A DNA stretch of 64,000 bases from the NCBI GenBank assembly GCA_963734435.1, contig CAVTHA010000002.1, positions 310,001 to 374,000 of the forward strand, read 5' to 3'. Origin of the DNA: Bog-756 sp963734435. Lineage in GTDB: Bacteria; Actinomycetota; Acidimicrobiia; Acidimicrobiales; RAAP-2. This document shows, one piece after another, positions 20,268 through 28,763 of the stretch. The notes under the pieces were generated by a model. The model ran no database searches, was not told where the DNA came from, and saw only the letters and a program-made list of their open reading frames with translations. The position numbers and the translations under genes were made by a program. Numbering within the stretch: the stretch's first letter is position 1; each line of letters opens with the position of its first letter.

Positions 20268-20582
20268 ATGTACGCCGTGATCAAGACCGGAGGCAAGCAG
20301 GAGCGGGTGGCCGAGGGCCAGACCGTGCGCGTCGAGCTGCTCGGAGAGGATCCCGGCACCACGGTGACCTTCGAGCCGGTGCTCCTGGTCGACGGTGGCA
20401 CCGTGCTCGCCACCCCGGCCCAGCTGGCCGGGGCGTCGGTGACGGCCACCGTCGTGGGCGAGGAGCTCGGCCCCAAGGTCCGAGGGTTCAAGTACAAGCC
20501 CAAGTCGAACCAGTCCACCCGGTGGGGCCACCGCCAGCGCTACTCGACCATCAACATCACCGCCATCCGGTCCGCCGGCTGA
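20268..20582 (+). CDS. rplU: 50S ribosomal protein L21
   Basis: A 104-residue L21 with the standard opening MYAVIKTGGKQERVAEGQ and the basic C-terminal RNA-binding part RGFKYKPKSNQSTRWGHRQ; it binds 23S rRNA near L20. The length is normal. A GC hairpin follows the stop codon and rpmA starts 43 bases on. The -10 immediately upstream suggests that the L21/L27 pair can be transcribed apart from rne. Confidence 0.97.
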   Translation: MYAVIKTGGKQERVAEGQTVRVELLGEDPGTTVTFEPVLLVDGGTVLATPAQLAGASVTATVVGEELGPKVRGFKYKPKSNQSTRWGHRQRYSTINITAIRSAG

Positions 20583-20584
20583 CC

Positions 20585-20597
20585 GGCCCGCCGGGCC
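20585..20597. terminator. Small hairpin between rplU and rpmA
   Basis: GGCCC and GGGCC arms with a GCC loop begin two bases after the rplU stop codon. Five base pairs and no T-run make this weak; it may be a processing or attenuation element. Confidence 0.25.
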
Positions 20598-20624
20598 AAT
20601 CCACAACCCGAGGAGCGAGCACAG

Positions 20625-20876
20625 ATGTCCAAGACCAAAGGCGGCGGCTCGACCCGCAACGGACGGGATTCGAACGCCCAGCGGTTGGGGGTGAAGGCGT
20701 TCGGCGGCACAGTGGTGCCGGCCGGGGCCATCATCGTCCGCCAGCGGGGCACCAAGCTGCACCCCGGCCAGAACGTAGGGCGGGGTGATGACGACACCCT
20801 CTACGCCTTGACCGCCGGGACGGTGCAATTCACCCGGCGCCGGGGCCGCAAGCTGGTCGACGTCGTCACCGGCTGA
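20625..20876 (+). CDS. rpmA: 50S ribosomal protein L27
   Basis: An 83-residue L27, which supports tRNA at the peptidyl transferase centre. SKTKGGGSTRNGRDSNAQRL, GQNVGRGDDDTLYAL and the basic end are typical. There is no extra N-terminal peptide of the kind removed in Firmicutes. ATG 20625 is preceded by a GAGGAG ribosome site, unlike rplU, consistent with cotranscription from rplU. Confidence 0.97.
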   Translation: MSKTKGGGSTRNGRDSNAQRLGVKAFGGTVVPAGAIIVRQRGTKLHPGQNVGRGDDDTLYALTAGTVQFTRRRGRKLVDVVTG

Positions 20877-20905
20877 GCCGCGGACCCTGGCCACCTCGCC
20901 ACCGG

Positions 20906-20911
20906 TACGCT
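20906..20911 (+). promoter_or_regulatory. -10 TACGCT, leaderless promoter of the phosphatase gene
   Basis: TACGCT ends seven bases before ATG 20919, with no ribosome site between. Confidence 0.55.
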
Positions 20912-20918
20912 CCGAGCC

Positions 20919-21713
20919 ATGTCCCGGCCCGAGGTGGTCTCCCCGCCGGCCGGTGATGCCGGGAACGCAGATCCCGGCCGGGTCCTCGCCCTCGACGGGT
21001 GTGTCAACTTCCGGGACCTCGGGGGATACCGGACCGGTGACGGCCGCCGCATCCGCTGGCGTCGCCTGTTCCGGGCCGACGGGCTCAACCGGCTGAGCCA
21101 GGCCGATCAGGAGGTGCTCACCGGCCTCGGCGTGGCGACCGTCATCGACCTGCGCACGGTGGACGAGGCAACCGCTCGCGGACGGTTCCCGGTCGACCTC
21201 GTGCCTGTCCGGTACCTGGACCTGCCCCTGACCGACGTGCTCCCCTCGACCGAGGAGCTCCCCTCCTGGCGAGAGGCCTCCTATGTGGCATCTCGCTACC
21301 TGAGCATGGTGTCCGACGGTGGCCCGGTGCTCGCCCGCGCCATCGAGGCCCTCGCCGGCGACGGATCGCTGCCGGCGGTGTTCCACTGCAGCGCGGGGAA
21401 GGACCGGACCGGCGTCCTGGCCGCCATCGTCCTGGCCTTCCTCGGGGTACCCGACGAGACCATCGTCGAGGACTACGTGCTGAGCGCGGCGGCCATGGAG
21501 CACCTGCTCGAGCGGCTGACGGCCGAGTACCCGGACTCGGTCGAGGAAGTGCTCCGCTACGCCCCCTCCATCCTCCACGTGATGCCCGAGACCATGGAGG
21601 AGTTCCTGGCCACGGTGCAGTCGGAGCACGGCGGGTACACAGCGCTGGAGCGCTCGCTCGGGGTGGCCGAGTCGATGGACCGGCTGCGGGTGTCGCTCCT
21701 CGAAGAGGGCTGA
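20919..21713 (+). CDS. Tyrosine-protein phosphatase (Y_phosphatase3/MptpB-like)
   Basis: The 264-residue protein has CVNFRDLGGYRTGDGRRIRW at its N-terminus and the cysteine phosphatase loop HCSAGKDRTG, the signature of the bacterial IphP/MptpB group with tyrosine and often lipid phosphatase activity. An aspartate-rich IDLRTVDE segment precedes it. No signal peptide is seen, so it is either cytoplasmic or exported by other means. It sits with its own promoter between rpmA and obgE, an unusual insertion into that gene order. The substrate is not predictable. Confidence 0.88.
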   Translation: MSRPEVVSPPAGDAGNADPGRVLALDGCVNFRDLGGYRTGDGRRIRWRRLFRADGLNRLSQADQEVLTGLGVATVIDLRTVDEATARGRFPVDLVPVRYLDLPLTDVLPSTEELPSWREASYVASRYLSMVSDGGPVLARAIEALAGDGSLPAVFHCSAGKDRTGVLAAIVLAFLGVPDETIVEDYVLSAAAMEHLLERLTAEYPDSVEEVLRYAPSILHVMPETMEEFLATVQSEHGGYTALERSLGVAESMDRLRVSLLEEG

Positions 21714-21752
21714 ACCCGCCCGGCCCGTCCCTGGGCGGCGATGGCCGGTCAG

Positions 21753-21758
21753 TAGGAT
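21753..21758 (+). promoter_or_regulatory. -10 TAGGAT, leaderless promoter of obgE
   Basis: TAGGAT ends seven bases before the obgE ATG; no Shine-Dalgarno sequence. Confidence 0.55.
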
Positions 21759-21765
21759 CGATCCC

Positions 21766-23060
21766 ATGGCCACCTTCGTCGACGAGGCGCAGCTCCACGT
21801 CAAAGCGGGTGACGGCGGTGCCGGGGCGGTCTCGTTCCGTCGGGAGGCCCACGTCGACCGGGGCGGCCCGGACGGGGGAGACGGTGGACGCGGAGGTGAC
21901 GTCTGGCTGGTGGCCACCACCAACCAGTCCTCGCTCCTCGGGTTTCGTGACCACCCCCACCGGCGCGGAGGGGACGGGGGGCACGGCGGCGGCAAGAAGA
22001 AGCACGGGGCCCGGGGCTCCGACCTCGAGGTGCCGGTGCCGGTGGGCACCCGGGCCCGACGGGCGGACGGGACACCCGTGGTCGATCTGGCCTCGGCCGG
22101 CGACCGCTGGCTGGCCGGCGCCGGCGGCCGGGGGGGAAGGGCAACGCCGCCTTCCTGAGCAATCGCCGCCGGGCTCCGGCCTTCGCCGAGCAGGGGGAGC
22201 GGGGCCACGAGCAGTGGTACCAGCTCGAGCTGGCGCTGGTGGCCGACGTGGCCCTGGTCGGGTTCCCCAACGCCGGCAAGAGCACGCTCATCTCGCGCCT
22301 CTCGGCGGCCAGGCCGAAGATCGCCGACTACCCGTTCACCACGCTCGAGCCCCACCTCGGTGTGGTGCGCACCGGTGACGGGTCCGACTTCACCATGGCC
22401 GACATCCCCGGCCTGGTCGAGGGGGCGGCGGATGGCCGGGGCCTCGGCCACCGCTTCCTGCGCCACATCACCCGGGCCCGGGTGCTGGTCCTGGTGGTCG
22501 AGCTCGACCCGGTGACCGGGGTGGCTCCGACCGTCCAGTACCGGGTGCTGCTCGAGGAGCTCGGGCGCTACCGGCCCGAGCTGGTGGACCGGCCTCGCCT
22601 GGTGATCGGGTCCAAGGTCGACGTGGCCGGCCCGGCGGCCCGATCGGGGCCGTTCGAGCCCGATCTCGAGGTGTCGGCCGTCACCGGCACCGGCCTCGGC
22701 GAGCTGGTGGGGAGGCTCGCCGTCCTGGTGGACGCCCAGCGGAGCCTCGAGCCCGGGCCCGACCGCGAGGTGGTCGTCCACCGTCCCCTGGCCGAGGGGT
22801 TCGCCGTCCAAAGGGTCGAGCCGGGCGTCTTCGTGGTCTCCGGCCGGGCGGCCGAGCGGGCGGTCGCCCTCAACGATCTCACCAGCGACGAGGCGGCCGC
22901 CTTCATCCAGGACCGTCTGCGCCGACTCGGGGTGGACCGGGCTCTCGCCCGGGCCGGGGCCCGGGACGGCGACGTGGTGCACATCGGTGACATGTCGTTC
23001 GACTGGTACCGGGACCAGCCCGAGCTCACCGTGGGGCCAGGACGGTCGCGCCGACGGTGA
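21766..23060 (+). CDS. obgE: Obg family GTPase (one frameshift)
   Basis: Obg binds the 50S subunit and links ribosome assembly to (p)ppGpp. The glycine-rich Obg fold (GGAGAVSFRREAHVDRGGPDGG) is followed by a break near 22136, in a run of G with one G missing, then the GTPase domain: G1 GFPNAGKST, switch DYPFTTLEP, G3 DIPGL. The G4 motif reads SKVD (IGSKVD) rather than NKxD. G5 is SAVTG. A C-terminal OCT-like region follows (VVVHRPLAEGFAVQRVE to FDWYRDQPE). The stop overlaps proB by four bases, tying it to proline synthesis genes as in many bacteria. Confidence 0.93.
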
Positions 23061-24187
23061 CCGACGACACCGCCGGACCGGCGGCGGCCGGCGAACGCAC
23101 CGTGGTGGTCAAGGTCGGCTCGTCGTCGGTGACCTCGGTCGACGGCCAGGTCGACGTGCCGGCCATCGACAAAGTGGCGGCCGAGGTGGCCGCGGCGCGC
23201 GCCGCCGGCGACCGGATGGTGGTGGTCACGTCCGGCGCCATCGCCGCCGGCTGGACCCGCCTCGCCCCCGACCGGCCGCGCCCGACCGAACCAGCCAGCC
23301 TGCAGGCCATCTCGGCGGTGGGACAGCCCCGACTGATGAAAGTGTGGATCGACGCCCTCGACCGCCACGGGCTGGTCGCCGGCCAGGTGCTGTTGGCTCC
23401 ACTCGATTTCGTCCACCGCCGCCAGTACCTGCACGCCCGCCGGACCCTGGTCCGGCTGCTCGACCTCGGGGTGGTCCCGGTGGTCAACGAGAACGACGCC
23501 GTCGCCGACGAGGAGATCCGGTTCGGCGACAACGACCGTCTGGCCGCCCTGGTGGCCCACCTGGTCGGCGCCCGGCTGCTCGTCCTGCTGACCGACACGG
23601 CCGGGCTGTTGACCGAGGACCCCCGCCGGGCGGACGGTGGGTCGCTCATCGAAGAGGTGGTCGAGATCGACCACGAGCTCGAGCGCCTGGCCGGGGGACC
23701 GGGCACGGCGGTCGGAAGCGGCGGCATGGGCTCCAAGCTGGCCGCGGCCAAGATCGCCGTGTGGTCGGGTGTGGAGGCAGTCATCGCCGACGCCTCGCGG
23801 CCCGGCGTCATCGCCGCCGTCACCGGGTCCAGCCCCGGCGTGGGCACCCGCTTCCGGCCTCGCCACCGCCGGCTCCCGGCCCGCAAGCTGTGGATTGCCT
23901 TCGCCGTCGGAGCGTCGGGGACCATCGAGGTCGACGGGGGGGCCCGCCGGGCGCTGGTCGAGCACGGGCGGTCGCTGCTGTCTCCGGGGGTGCTGTCGGT
24001 CAGCGGCGGGTTTGACGCCGACGACGCCGTCGAGATCGTCGGTCCCGACGGTGCCGTCTTCGCCAAGGGGCTGGTCCGTCAGCCGTCAGCCGTGGTGGCG
24101 GCCTGGGCCGGACACCGGTCCGACGAGCTCCCCGAAGACGTCTCGCCCGAGGTGGTCCACCGGGACGACCTGGTGGTGTTGGCCTGA
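23057..24187 (+). CDS. proB: Glutamate 5-kinase
   Basis: ProB makes gamma-glutamyl phosphate, the first step to proline. The amino acid kinase domain shows VVVKVGSSSVT, VVVTSGAIAAGW, VPVVNENDAV, FGDNDRLAALVA and GSGGMGSKLAAAKIA. The C-terminal PUA domain (about residues 275-370) is present. At 376 residues it is full length. GTG 23057 overlaps the obgE stop; the extra 14 residues before VVVKVGSS are unconserved, so a later start is possible. A small hairpin follows the stop before proA. Confidence 0.95.
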   Translation: MTDDTAGPAAAGERTVVVKVGSSSVTSVDGQVDVPAIDKVAAEVAAARAAGDRMVVVTSGAIAAGWTRLAPDRPRPTEPASLQAISAVGQPRLMKVWIDALDRHGLVAGQVLLAPLDFVHRRQYLHARRTLVRLLDLGVVPVVNENDAVADEEIRFGDNDRLAALVAHLVGARLLVLLTDTAGLLTEDPRRADGGSLIEEVVEIDHELERLAGGPGTAVGSGGMGSKLAAAKIAVWSGVEAVIADASRPGVIAAVTGSSPGVGTRFRPRHRRLPARKLWIAFAVGASGTIEVDGGARRALVEHGRSLLSPGVLSVSGGFDADDAVEIVGPDGAVFAKGLVRQPSAVVAAWAGHRSDELPEDVSPEVVHRDDLVVLA

Positions 24188-24189
24188 GG

Positions 24190-24203
24190 GGGCGACGCCG
24201 CCC
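24190..24203. terminator. GC hairpin after proB
   Basis: GGGCG and CGCCC arms with an ACGC loop begin three bases after the proB stop codon and precede the separate proA promoter. It has no T-run. Confidence 0.3.
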
Positions 24204-24228
24204 ATCGGGAGCAACCGGCCGGGGGCAC

Positions 24229-24234
24229 TAACCT
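24229..24234 (+). promoter_or_regulatory. -10 TAACCT, leaderless promoter of proA
   Basis: TAACCT ends six bases before GTG 24241, supporting that GTG as the true start and separating proA transcription from proB. Confidence 0.55.
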
Positions 24235-24240
24235 GACACG

Positions 24241-25497
24241 GTGCCATCCCCCCCTTCGCCATCCCTCATCGAGCTGGCCAGACGAGCCCGTGACGCCGGC
24301 CGGATCGTGGCTCTGGCCTCGGCAGCGGCCCGGGACGACGCCCTTTGCGTGGCGGCTGACTTGCTGGACGAGCGGTCCGAGCAGGTGCTCGAGGCGAACG
24401 GCGCCGATCTGCTCCGCGCCGAGCGCGCCGGAGCCGACCCCACCTCTCTCGATCGACTGCGCCTCGACCCCCGCCGGGTGGGAGCCATGGCCTCGGGCCT
24501 GCGCACCGTGGCCGCCCAGCCCGATCCGATCGGTGAGGTGGTCGACGGGTGGGTGCGCCCCAACGGGCTGCGGATCGAGCGGGTCCGGGTCCCCCTCGGG
24601 GTGGTCGGGATCATCTACGAGAACCGGCCCAATGTGACGAGCGACGCCGCCGGCCTGTGCCTCAAGTCTGGCAACGCCGTCCTGTTGCGCGGGTCGTCGT
24701 CGGCGATCGGCTCCAACGTGGTGATCGCCGCAGCCCTGCGTGACGGGCTGGACAAGGCCGGCCTGCCGGTCGACGCCATCGGGCTGGTCGAGGACCCCAC
24801 CCGTTCCTCGGCGGTGGCCTTCATGCAGCTCGAGGGGTTCATCGACTGTCTGATCCCGCGAGGGGGCCCCTCCCTGGTGGCATCGGTCGTCGAGCACGCC
24901 AGCGTGCCCTACGTGCTCGACGGCGCGGGCAACTGCCACGTCTACGTGCACGCCGGCGCCGATCTGGCCATGGCCGAGTCCATCGTGGTCAACGCCAAGA
25001 CCCAACGTCCCGGGGTGTGCAACAGCGCGGAGACCCTCCTGGTCGACGCGGCGGTAGCCCCGACCTTCCTGCCCCGGCTCCCCGCCGCCCTCCACGGGGT
25101 GCGGTTGCTGGGGGATGCCGAGGCGCGGGCCCTGCTCCCCGGCGCCGACGAGGCCACCGACGAGGACTTCGCCACCGAGTTCCTCGACCTCACGCTGTCC
25201 GTGGCGGTGGTCGACGACCTGGACGGCGCCATCGAGCACATCAGCCGGTTCGGGTCCGGTCACTCCGAGGCCATCGTGACCTCGGACCTGCTCGCCGCCC
25301 AGCGGTTCACCCGGGAGGTGGACGCCGCCGCCGTGGTGGTCAACGCCTCGACCCGGCTGGTCGACGGGGAGGAGCTCGGTCTGGGGGCGGAGATCGGCAT
25401 CTCCACCCAGAAGCTGCACGCCCGGGGACCCATGGGGCTCCGGGAGCTCACCTCGGTCAAGTTCGTGGTCACCGGCAACGGGCAGGTGCGCCCGTGA
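24241..25497 (+). CDS. proA: Gamma-glutamyl phosphate reductase
   Basis: ProA reduces gamma-glutamyl phosphate to glutamate semialdehyde with NADPH, the second proline step after ProB. The aldehyde-dehydrogenase fold shows GVVGIIYENRPNVT, LRGSSSAIGSN, the catalytic cysteine in KTQRPGVCNSAETLLVD, and the end GLGAEIGISTQKLHARGPMG, of which the last part is the family signature. At 418 residues it is full length. The GTG start is fixed by the promoter. The stop overlaps the MoxR gene by four bases, although the two have no obvious shared role. Confidence 0.96.
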   Translation: MPSPPSPSLIELARRARDAGRIVALASAAARDDALCVAADLLDERSEQVLEANGADLLRAERAGADPTSLDRLRLDPRRVGAMASGLRTVAAQPDPIGEVVDGWVRPNGLRIERVRVPLGVVGIIYENRPNVTSDAAGLCLKSGNAVLLRGSSSAIGSNVVIAAALRDGLDKAGLPVDAIGLVEDPTRSSAVAFMQLEGFIDCLIPRGGPSLVASVVEHASVPYVLDGAGNCHVYVHAGADLAMAESIVVNAKTQRPGVCNSAETLLVDAAVAPTFLPRLPAALHGVRLLGDAEARALLPGADEATDEDFATEFLDLTLSVAVVDDLDGAIEHISRFGSGHSEAIVTSDLLAAQRFTREVDAAAVVVNASTRLVDGEELGLGAEIGISTQKLHARGPMGLRELTSVKFVVTGNGQVRP

Positions 25498-26441
25498 CCG
25501 AGACGGTCGACCCGGCGGCCTCCGCCGCTCCCGGGCCCTACCCGGTGGTGTCGGGTTTCCCCGTGCCCGACGCCCCCCGCTTCGAGTCGATCAGCGAGGT
25601 CCGCAACGCCCTGGCCGGCGTGGACTACCTGGCCGACGACGGCATCGCCGGAGTGGTCTTCCTGGCCGATCGCCTGGCCAAACCGGTCCTGGTCGAGGGC
25701 CCGGCCGGTACGGGCAAGACCGAGCTGGCCAAGTCGGTGGCCCGCCTGGCCGGGAGCCGCCTCATCCGGCTGCAGTGCTACGAGGGCCTCGACGAGTCGA
25801 AGGCCCTCTACGAGTGGAACTACAAGAAGCAGCTGCTGCGCATCCAGGCCGACGCCGACCAGACCTGGCAAGAGCTGGAGGAGGACATCTTCTCCGAGGA
25901 GTTCCTCCTCACCCGTCCCCTGCTCGAGGCCATCCGGTCCCCCGAGCCGGTGGTGCTCCTGGTGGACGAAGTCGACCGGCTCGAGCTCGAGACCGAGGCA
26001 CTGCTCCTCGAGATCCTCTCGGAGTACCAGGTGTCCATCCCTGAGCTCGGGACGGTGCGGGCCACCCGCATCCCCCTGGTCTTCCTCACGTCGAACAACA
26101 CCAGGGAGCTGTCCGAGGCGTTGAAGCGGCGCTGCCTGTACCTCCACATCGACTATCCCCAGCTCGACCGGGAACGGGCCATCATCGAAGCGCGGGTGCC
26201 GGGTATCAGCCAGTCGCTGGCCGATCAGGTGGCCCGCATCGTGCGATCCATCCGCACCCTCGACCTCAAGAAGGACCCCTCGGTGTCGGAGACCCTCGAC
26301 TGGGCCCGCACCCTGGTGGTCCTCGGCGTCGAGTCGATCGATGTCGACCAGGCCCGCGACACCCTCCACATCCTGTTGAAGTACCAGACGGACATCGACC
26401 GGGCGGCCAAGGAGCTGGCCGGCGTGCCGTCGACCGACTGA
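25494..26441 (+). CDS. MoxR-family AAA+ ATPase
   Basis: A 315-residue AAA+ protein starting at GTG 25494 inside the proA stop. Walker A is GPAGTGKT (residues 69-76), Walker B is VVLLVDEVDR, and LTSNNTRELSEALKRRC carries sensor 1 and the arginine finger. MoxR ATPases act as chaperones with VWA-domain partners, often inserting metals or assembling complexes. The next gene, 10 bases downstream, is exactly such a partner. The CoxD/CoxE pair that matures the molybdenum-copper CO dehydrogenase is the best-known parallel, but no cox genes are in the window, so the client is unknown. Confidence 0.9.
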   Translation: MTETVDPAASAAPGPYPVVSGFPVPDAPRFESISEVRNALAGVDYLADDGIAGVVFLADRLAKPVLVEGPAGTGKTELAKSVARLAGSRLIRLQCYEGLDESKALYEWNYKKQLLRIQADADQTWQELEEDIFSEEFLLTRPLLEAIRSPEPVVLLVDEVDRLELETEALLLEILSEYQVSIPELGTVRATRIPLVFLTSNNTRELSEALKRRCLYLHIDYPQLDRERAIIEARVPGISQSLADQVARIVRSIRTLDLKKDPSVSETLDWARTLVVLGVESIDVDQARDTLHILLKYQTDIDRAAKELAGVPSTD

Positions 26442-26451
26442 CGACGGGCCC

Positions 26452-27936
26452 ATGCTCGATCTGCTCACCGGCTTCGTGACCGAGCTCCGTGCGGCCGGCA
26501 TCCCCGTGTCGCTCACCGAGCACCTGGACGCGGCCGAGGTGCTCCGGCACGTACCGATGGAGGACCGCGAGGCGGTGAAGTACGCCCTCGGGGCCAGCCT
26601 GGTGAAGACCTCGTCCCACTGGCGGGCGTTCGAGACGGCCTTCGAGATCTACTTCTCGCTGCGTGGGCCCGAGTACCAGATCGACGCCGAGCGCGACGAG
26701 GGCGGAGAGAGCGGGGACGACACCGGCCCGCCCTCCGGCGACGGCGACCGGCGCCGGCAGGGGCGGGGCACCGGCACCGGTGGCCAGGAGGGGATGACGC
26801 CCGAGGAGCTCGCCGACCTGCTGTACAAAGCCCTGCTCGGGGCCAACGACGCCCTGGTGGCGGCGGTGGCCCGCCAGGCAGTCACCCGCTACGCCGGGAT
26901 GGAGGCCGGGCGACCGGTCGGGGGCACGTACTACCTGTACCGCACGCTTCGCAATCTGGACCTCGACGGCGTGCTGGACCGGTTGGTGGACCAGGCCCGG
27001 GCCACCACCCCCCCACCCGAAGGCGACACGGACGGCGACGGCATGCCGGCCGGCCTCACCTCCCTCGAAGAGCGGCTGCTGCGCGACGAGTACCAGTCGC
27101 GCATCGACCAGCTACGCAAGGAGATCGAGAACGAGATCCGCCGGCGCCTGGTGGCCGATCGGGGCAGCGAGGCGCTGGCCAAATCGCTGCGCAAGCCGTT
27201 GCCCGAGGACATCGACGTGATGCACGCCACCCGCGACGAGCTGGTGGCGCTGCGCAAGTCCCTGCAGCCGCTTTCCCGCAAGCTGGCGGTGCGGTTGGCC
27301 CGCAAGCGCCGCCACGGGCGCAAGGGTCCGCTCGACTTCCGCTCCACCGTGCGCCACTCGCTGTCCACCGGGGGCGTACCGCTCGAGCCGCGGTTCCGCT
27401 ACCCGCGGCCCTCCAAGCCGGAGATCGTGGTCATCGCCGACATCTCGGGATCGGTGGCCTCCTTCGCCCGGTTCACCCTCCATCTCGTGCACGCCATCAG
27501 CTCGCAGTTCTCCAAGGTACGCAGCTTCGTGTTCATCGACGGCATCGACGAGGTGAGCCGGTTCTTCGACGGGGCCGAAGACCCCGCCGAGGCCGTGCAC
27601 CGGATCAACACCGAGGCCGACGTGATCTGGGTCGACGGCCACTCCGATTACGGCCACGCCCTGACCGTCTTCTGGGAGCGGTGGGGGGAGGAGATCACGC
27701 CGCGGACGAGCGTCCTGCTCCTCGGCGACGCCCGCAACAACTACCATGCCTCCCAGGCCTGGGTGGTCAAGGATCTCCAGGCGCGGGCCCGTCACGTCTA
27801 CTGGCTCAACCCCGAGCCCCGCGCCTACTGGAACTCGGGCGACTCCATCGTGGGGGAGTACGCCACCCATTGTGACGACGTGGTCGAGTGCCGCACCCTC
27901 CGCCAGCTCGAGCAGTTCGTCGGAGACCTGGCGTGA
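26452..27936 (+). CDS. VWA domain protein, CoxE-like partner of MoxR
   Basis: The 494-residue protein ends in a von Willebrand A domain with the MIDAS motif VVIADISGSVASF (Asp330) and the later LLLGDARNNYH aspartate, the layout of CoxE-type proteins. The N-terminal half holds a helical region (GIPVSLTEHLDAAEVL) and a charged Gly/Asp-rich linker around residues 85-115. The basic segment VRLARKRRHGRKG precedes the VWA domain. It forms a two-gene unit with the MoxR ATPase. No signal peptide, so the pair is cytoplasmic. The stop overlaps the next gene by four bases. Confidence 0.9.
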   Translation: MLDLLTGFVTELRAAGIPVSLTEHLDAAEVLRHVPMEDREAVKYALGASLVKTSSHWRAFETAFEIYFSLRGPEYQIDAERDEGGESGDDTGPPSGDGDRRRQGRGTGTGGQEGMTPEELADLLYKALLGANDALVAAVARQAVTRYAGMEAGRPVGGTYYLYRTLRNLDLDGVLDRLVDQARATTPPPEGDTDGDGMPAGLTSLEERLLRDEYQSRIDQLRKEIENEIRRRLVADRGSEALAKSLRKPLPEDIDVMHATRDELVALRKSLQPLSRKLAVRLARKRRHGRKGPLDFRSTVRHSLSTGGVPLEPRFRYPRPSKPEIVVIADISGSVASFARFTLHLVHAISSQFSKVRSFVFIDGIDEVSRFFDGAEDPAEAVHRINTEADVIWVDGHSDYGHALTVFWERWGEEITPRTSVLLLGDARNNYHASQAWVVKDLQARARHVYWLNPEPRAYWNSGDSIVGEYATHCDDVVECRTLRQLEQFVGDLA

Positions 27937-28763
27937 CCACCACGGCCGGATTCGACGGCCTGGCCGGAGCGGGCGGCACCGGTGCCGCCGACGAGACGGG
28001 CGAGACGGTCTCCGGGCGCGCCGTGCCGGCCGGGGTGCGCGCCGTGCCCCCACCGGCTCGGGGGGCCACCCGTCTGGTCCTCATCCGGCACGGCGAGGCG
28101 GTGTGCAACGTCTCGGGGGTGTGCGGGGGCCCGATCGGGTGTCGGGGGCTCACCGAGCTCGGTCGCCGGCAGGTCGAGGCGCTGCGTGACCGGCTGTTCG
28201 TCAGCCGGGAGCTGGCCGGGGCGGACGCCCTCTACGCCAGCGTGCTGCCCCGGGCGATGGAGACGGCCGAGCTGTTGGCGCCCACTCTCGGGGCCGTCGA
28301 GGCCCGGGGCCGGTTGGGCCCACCGCCGACCGTGGTGACCGATTGCGGGGTCTGCGAGCTCCATCCGGGGGAGGCCGACGGTCTGACCTGGGTCGAGTTC
28401 AGCGAGCGCTTCGCCCCGATCGACTGGGACGAGGACCCCGGCCGGCCCATCGCCCCGGGCGGCGAGAGCTGGACCGGGTTCGTCCACCGGGTGGCCTCCG
28501 CCCTCGACGCGCTGGCCGCCCGGCATCCCGGCCAGCTGGTGGTGGTGGCGTGCCATGCCGGTGTGGTCGAGGCGTCCCTGCTGGCCAAGCTGCCGGTGGC
28601 CGGAGGGTTGGACGGGGCTCGCCTCCAGCTGCAGACCCGCCACGCCTCGATGACCGGGTGGGAGGTCGGCGGCGGGCGCTGGCGCCTGCTCGGCTACAAC
28701 GACGCCGCCCACCTGTCGGTCACCGAGCTGACAGCCGAGACGGCGGCGGCTCAGCAGGCGTAG
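27933..28763 (+). CDS. Histidine phosphatase family protein
   Basis: A 276-residue member of the phosphoglycerate mutase-like branch. The catalytic histidine is in LVLIRHGEAVCN (His53); SVLPRAMETAELL and the second histidine in VVVACHAGVVEASL complete the site. The first 45 residues are Ala/Gly/Pro-rich and unconserved, so a later start is possible, but GTG 27933 overlaps the upstream stop in the coupled manner seen throughout the window. Many family members are broad phosphatases; no specific substrate can be named. Its last 13 bases overlap the end of the convergent secreted repeat protein gene. Confidence 0.88.
   Translation: MTTTAGFDGLAGAGGTGAADETGETVSGRAVPAGVRAVPPPARGATRLVLIRHGEAVCNVSGVCGGPIGCRGLTELGRRQVEALRDRLFVSRELAGADALYASVLPRAMETAELLAPTLGAVEARGRLGPPPTVVTDCGVCELHPGEADGLTWVEFSERFAPIDWDEDPGRPIAPGGESWTGFVHRVASALDALAARHPGQLVVVACHAGVVEASLLAKLPVAGGLDGARLQLQTRHASMTGWEVGGGRWRLLGYNDAAHLSVTELTAETAAAQQA

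Noticed and set aside
20211..22982. A 923-codon minus-strand open frame over rne end, rplU, rpmA, phosphatase and obgE
   Set aside because: Low-complexity His/Gly/Asp/Arg-rich translation with no domain; the plus strand holds well-known genes throughout.
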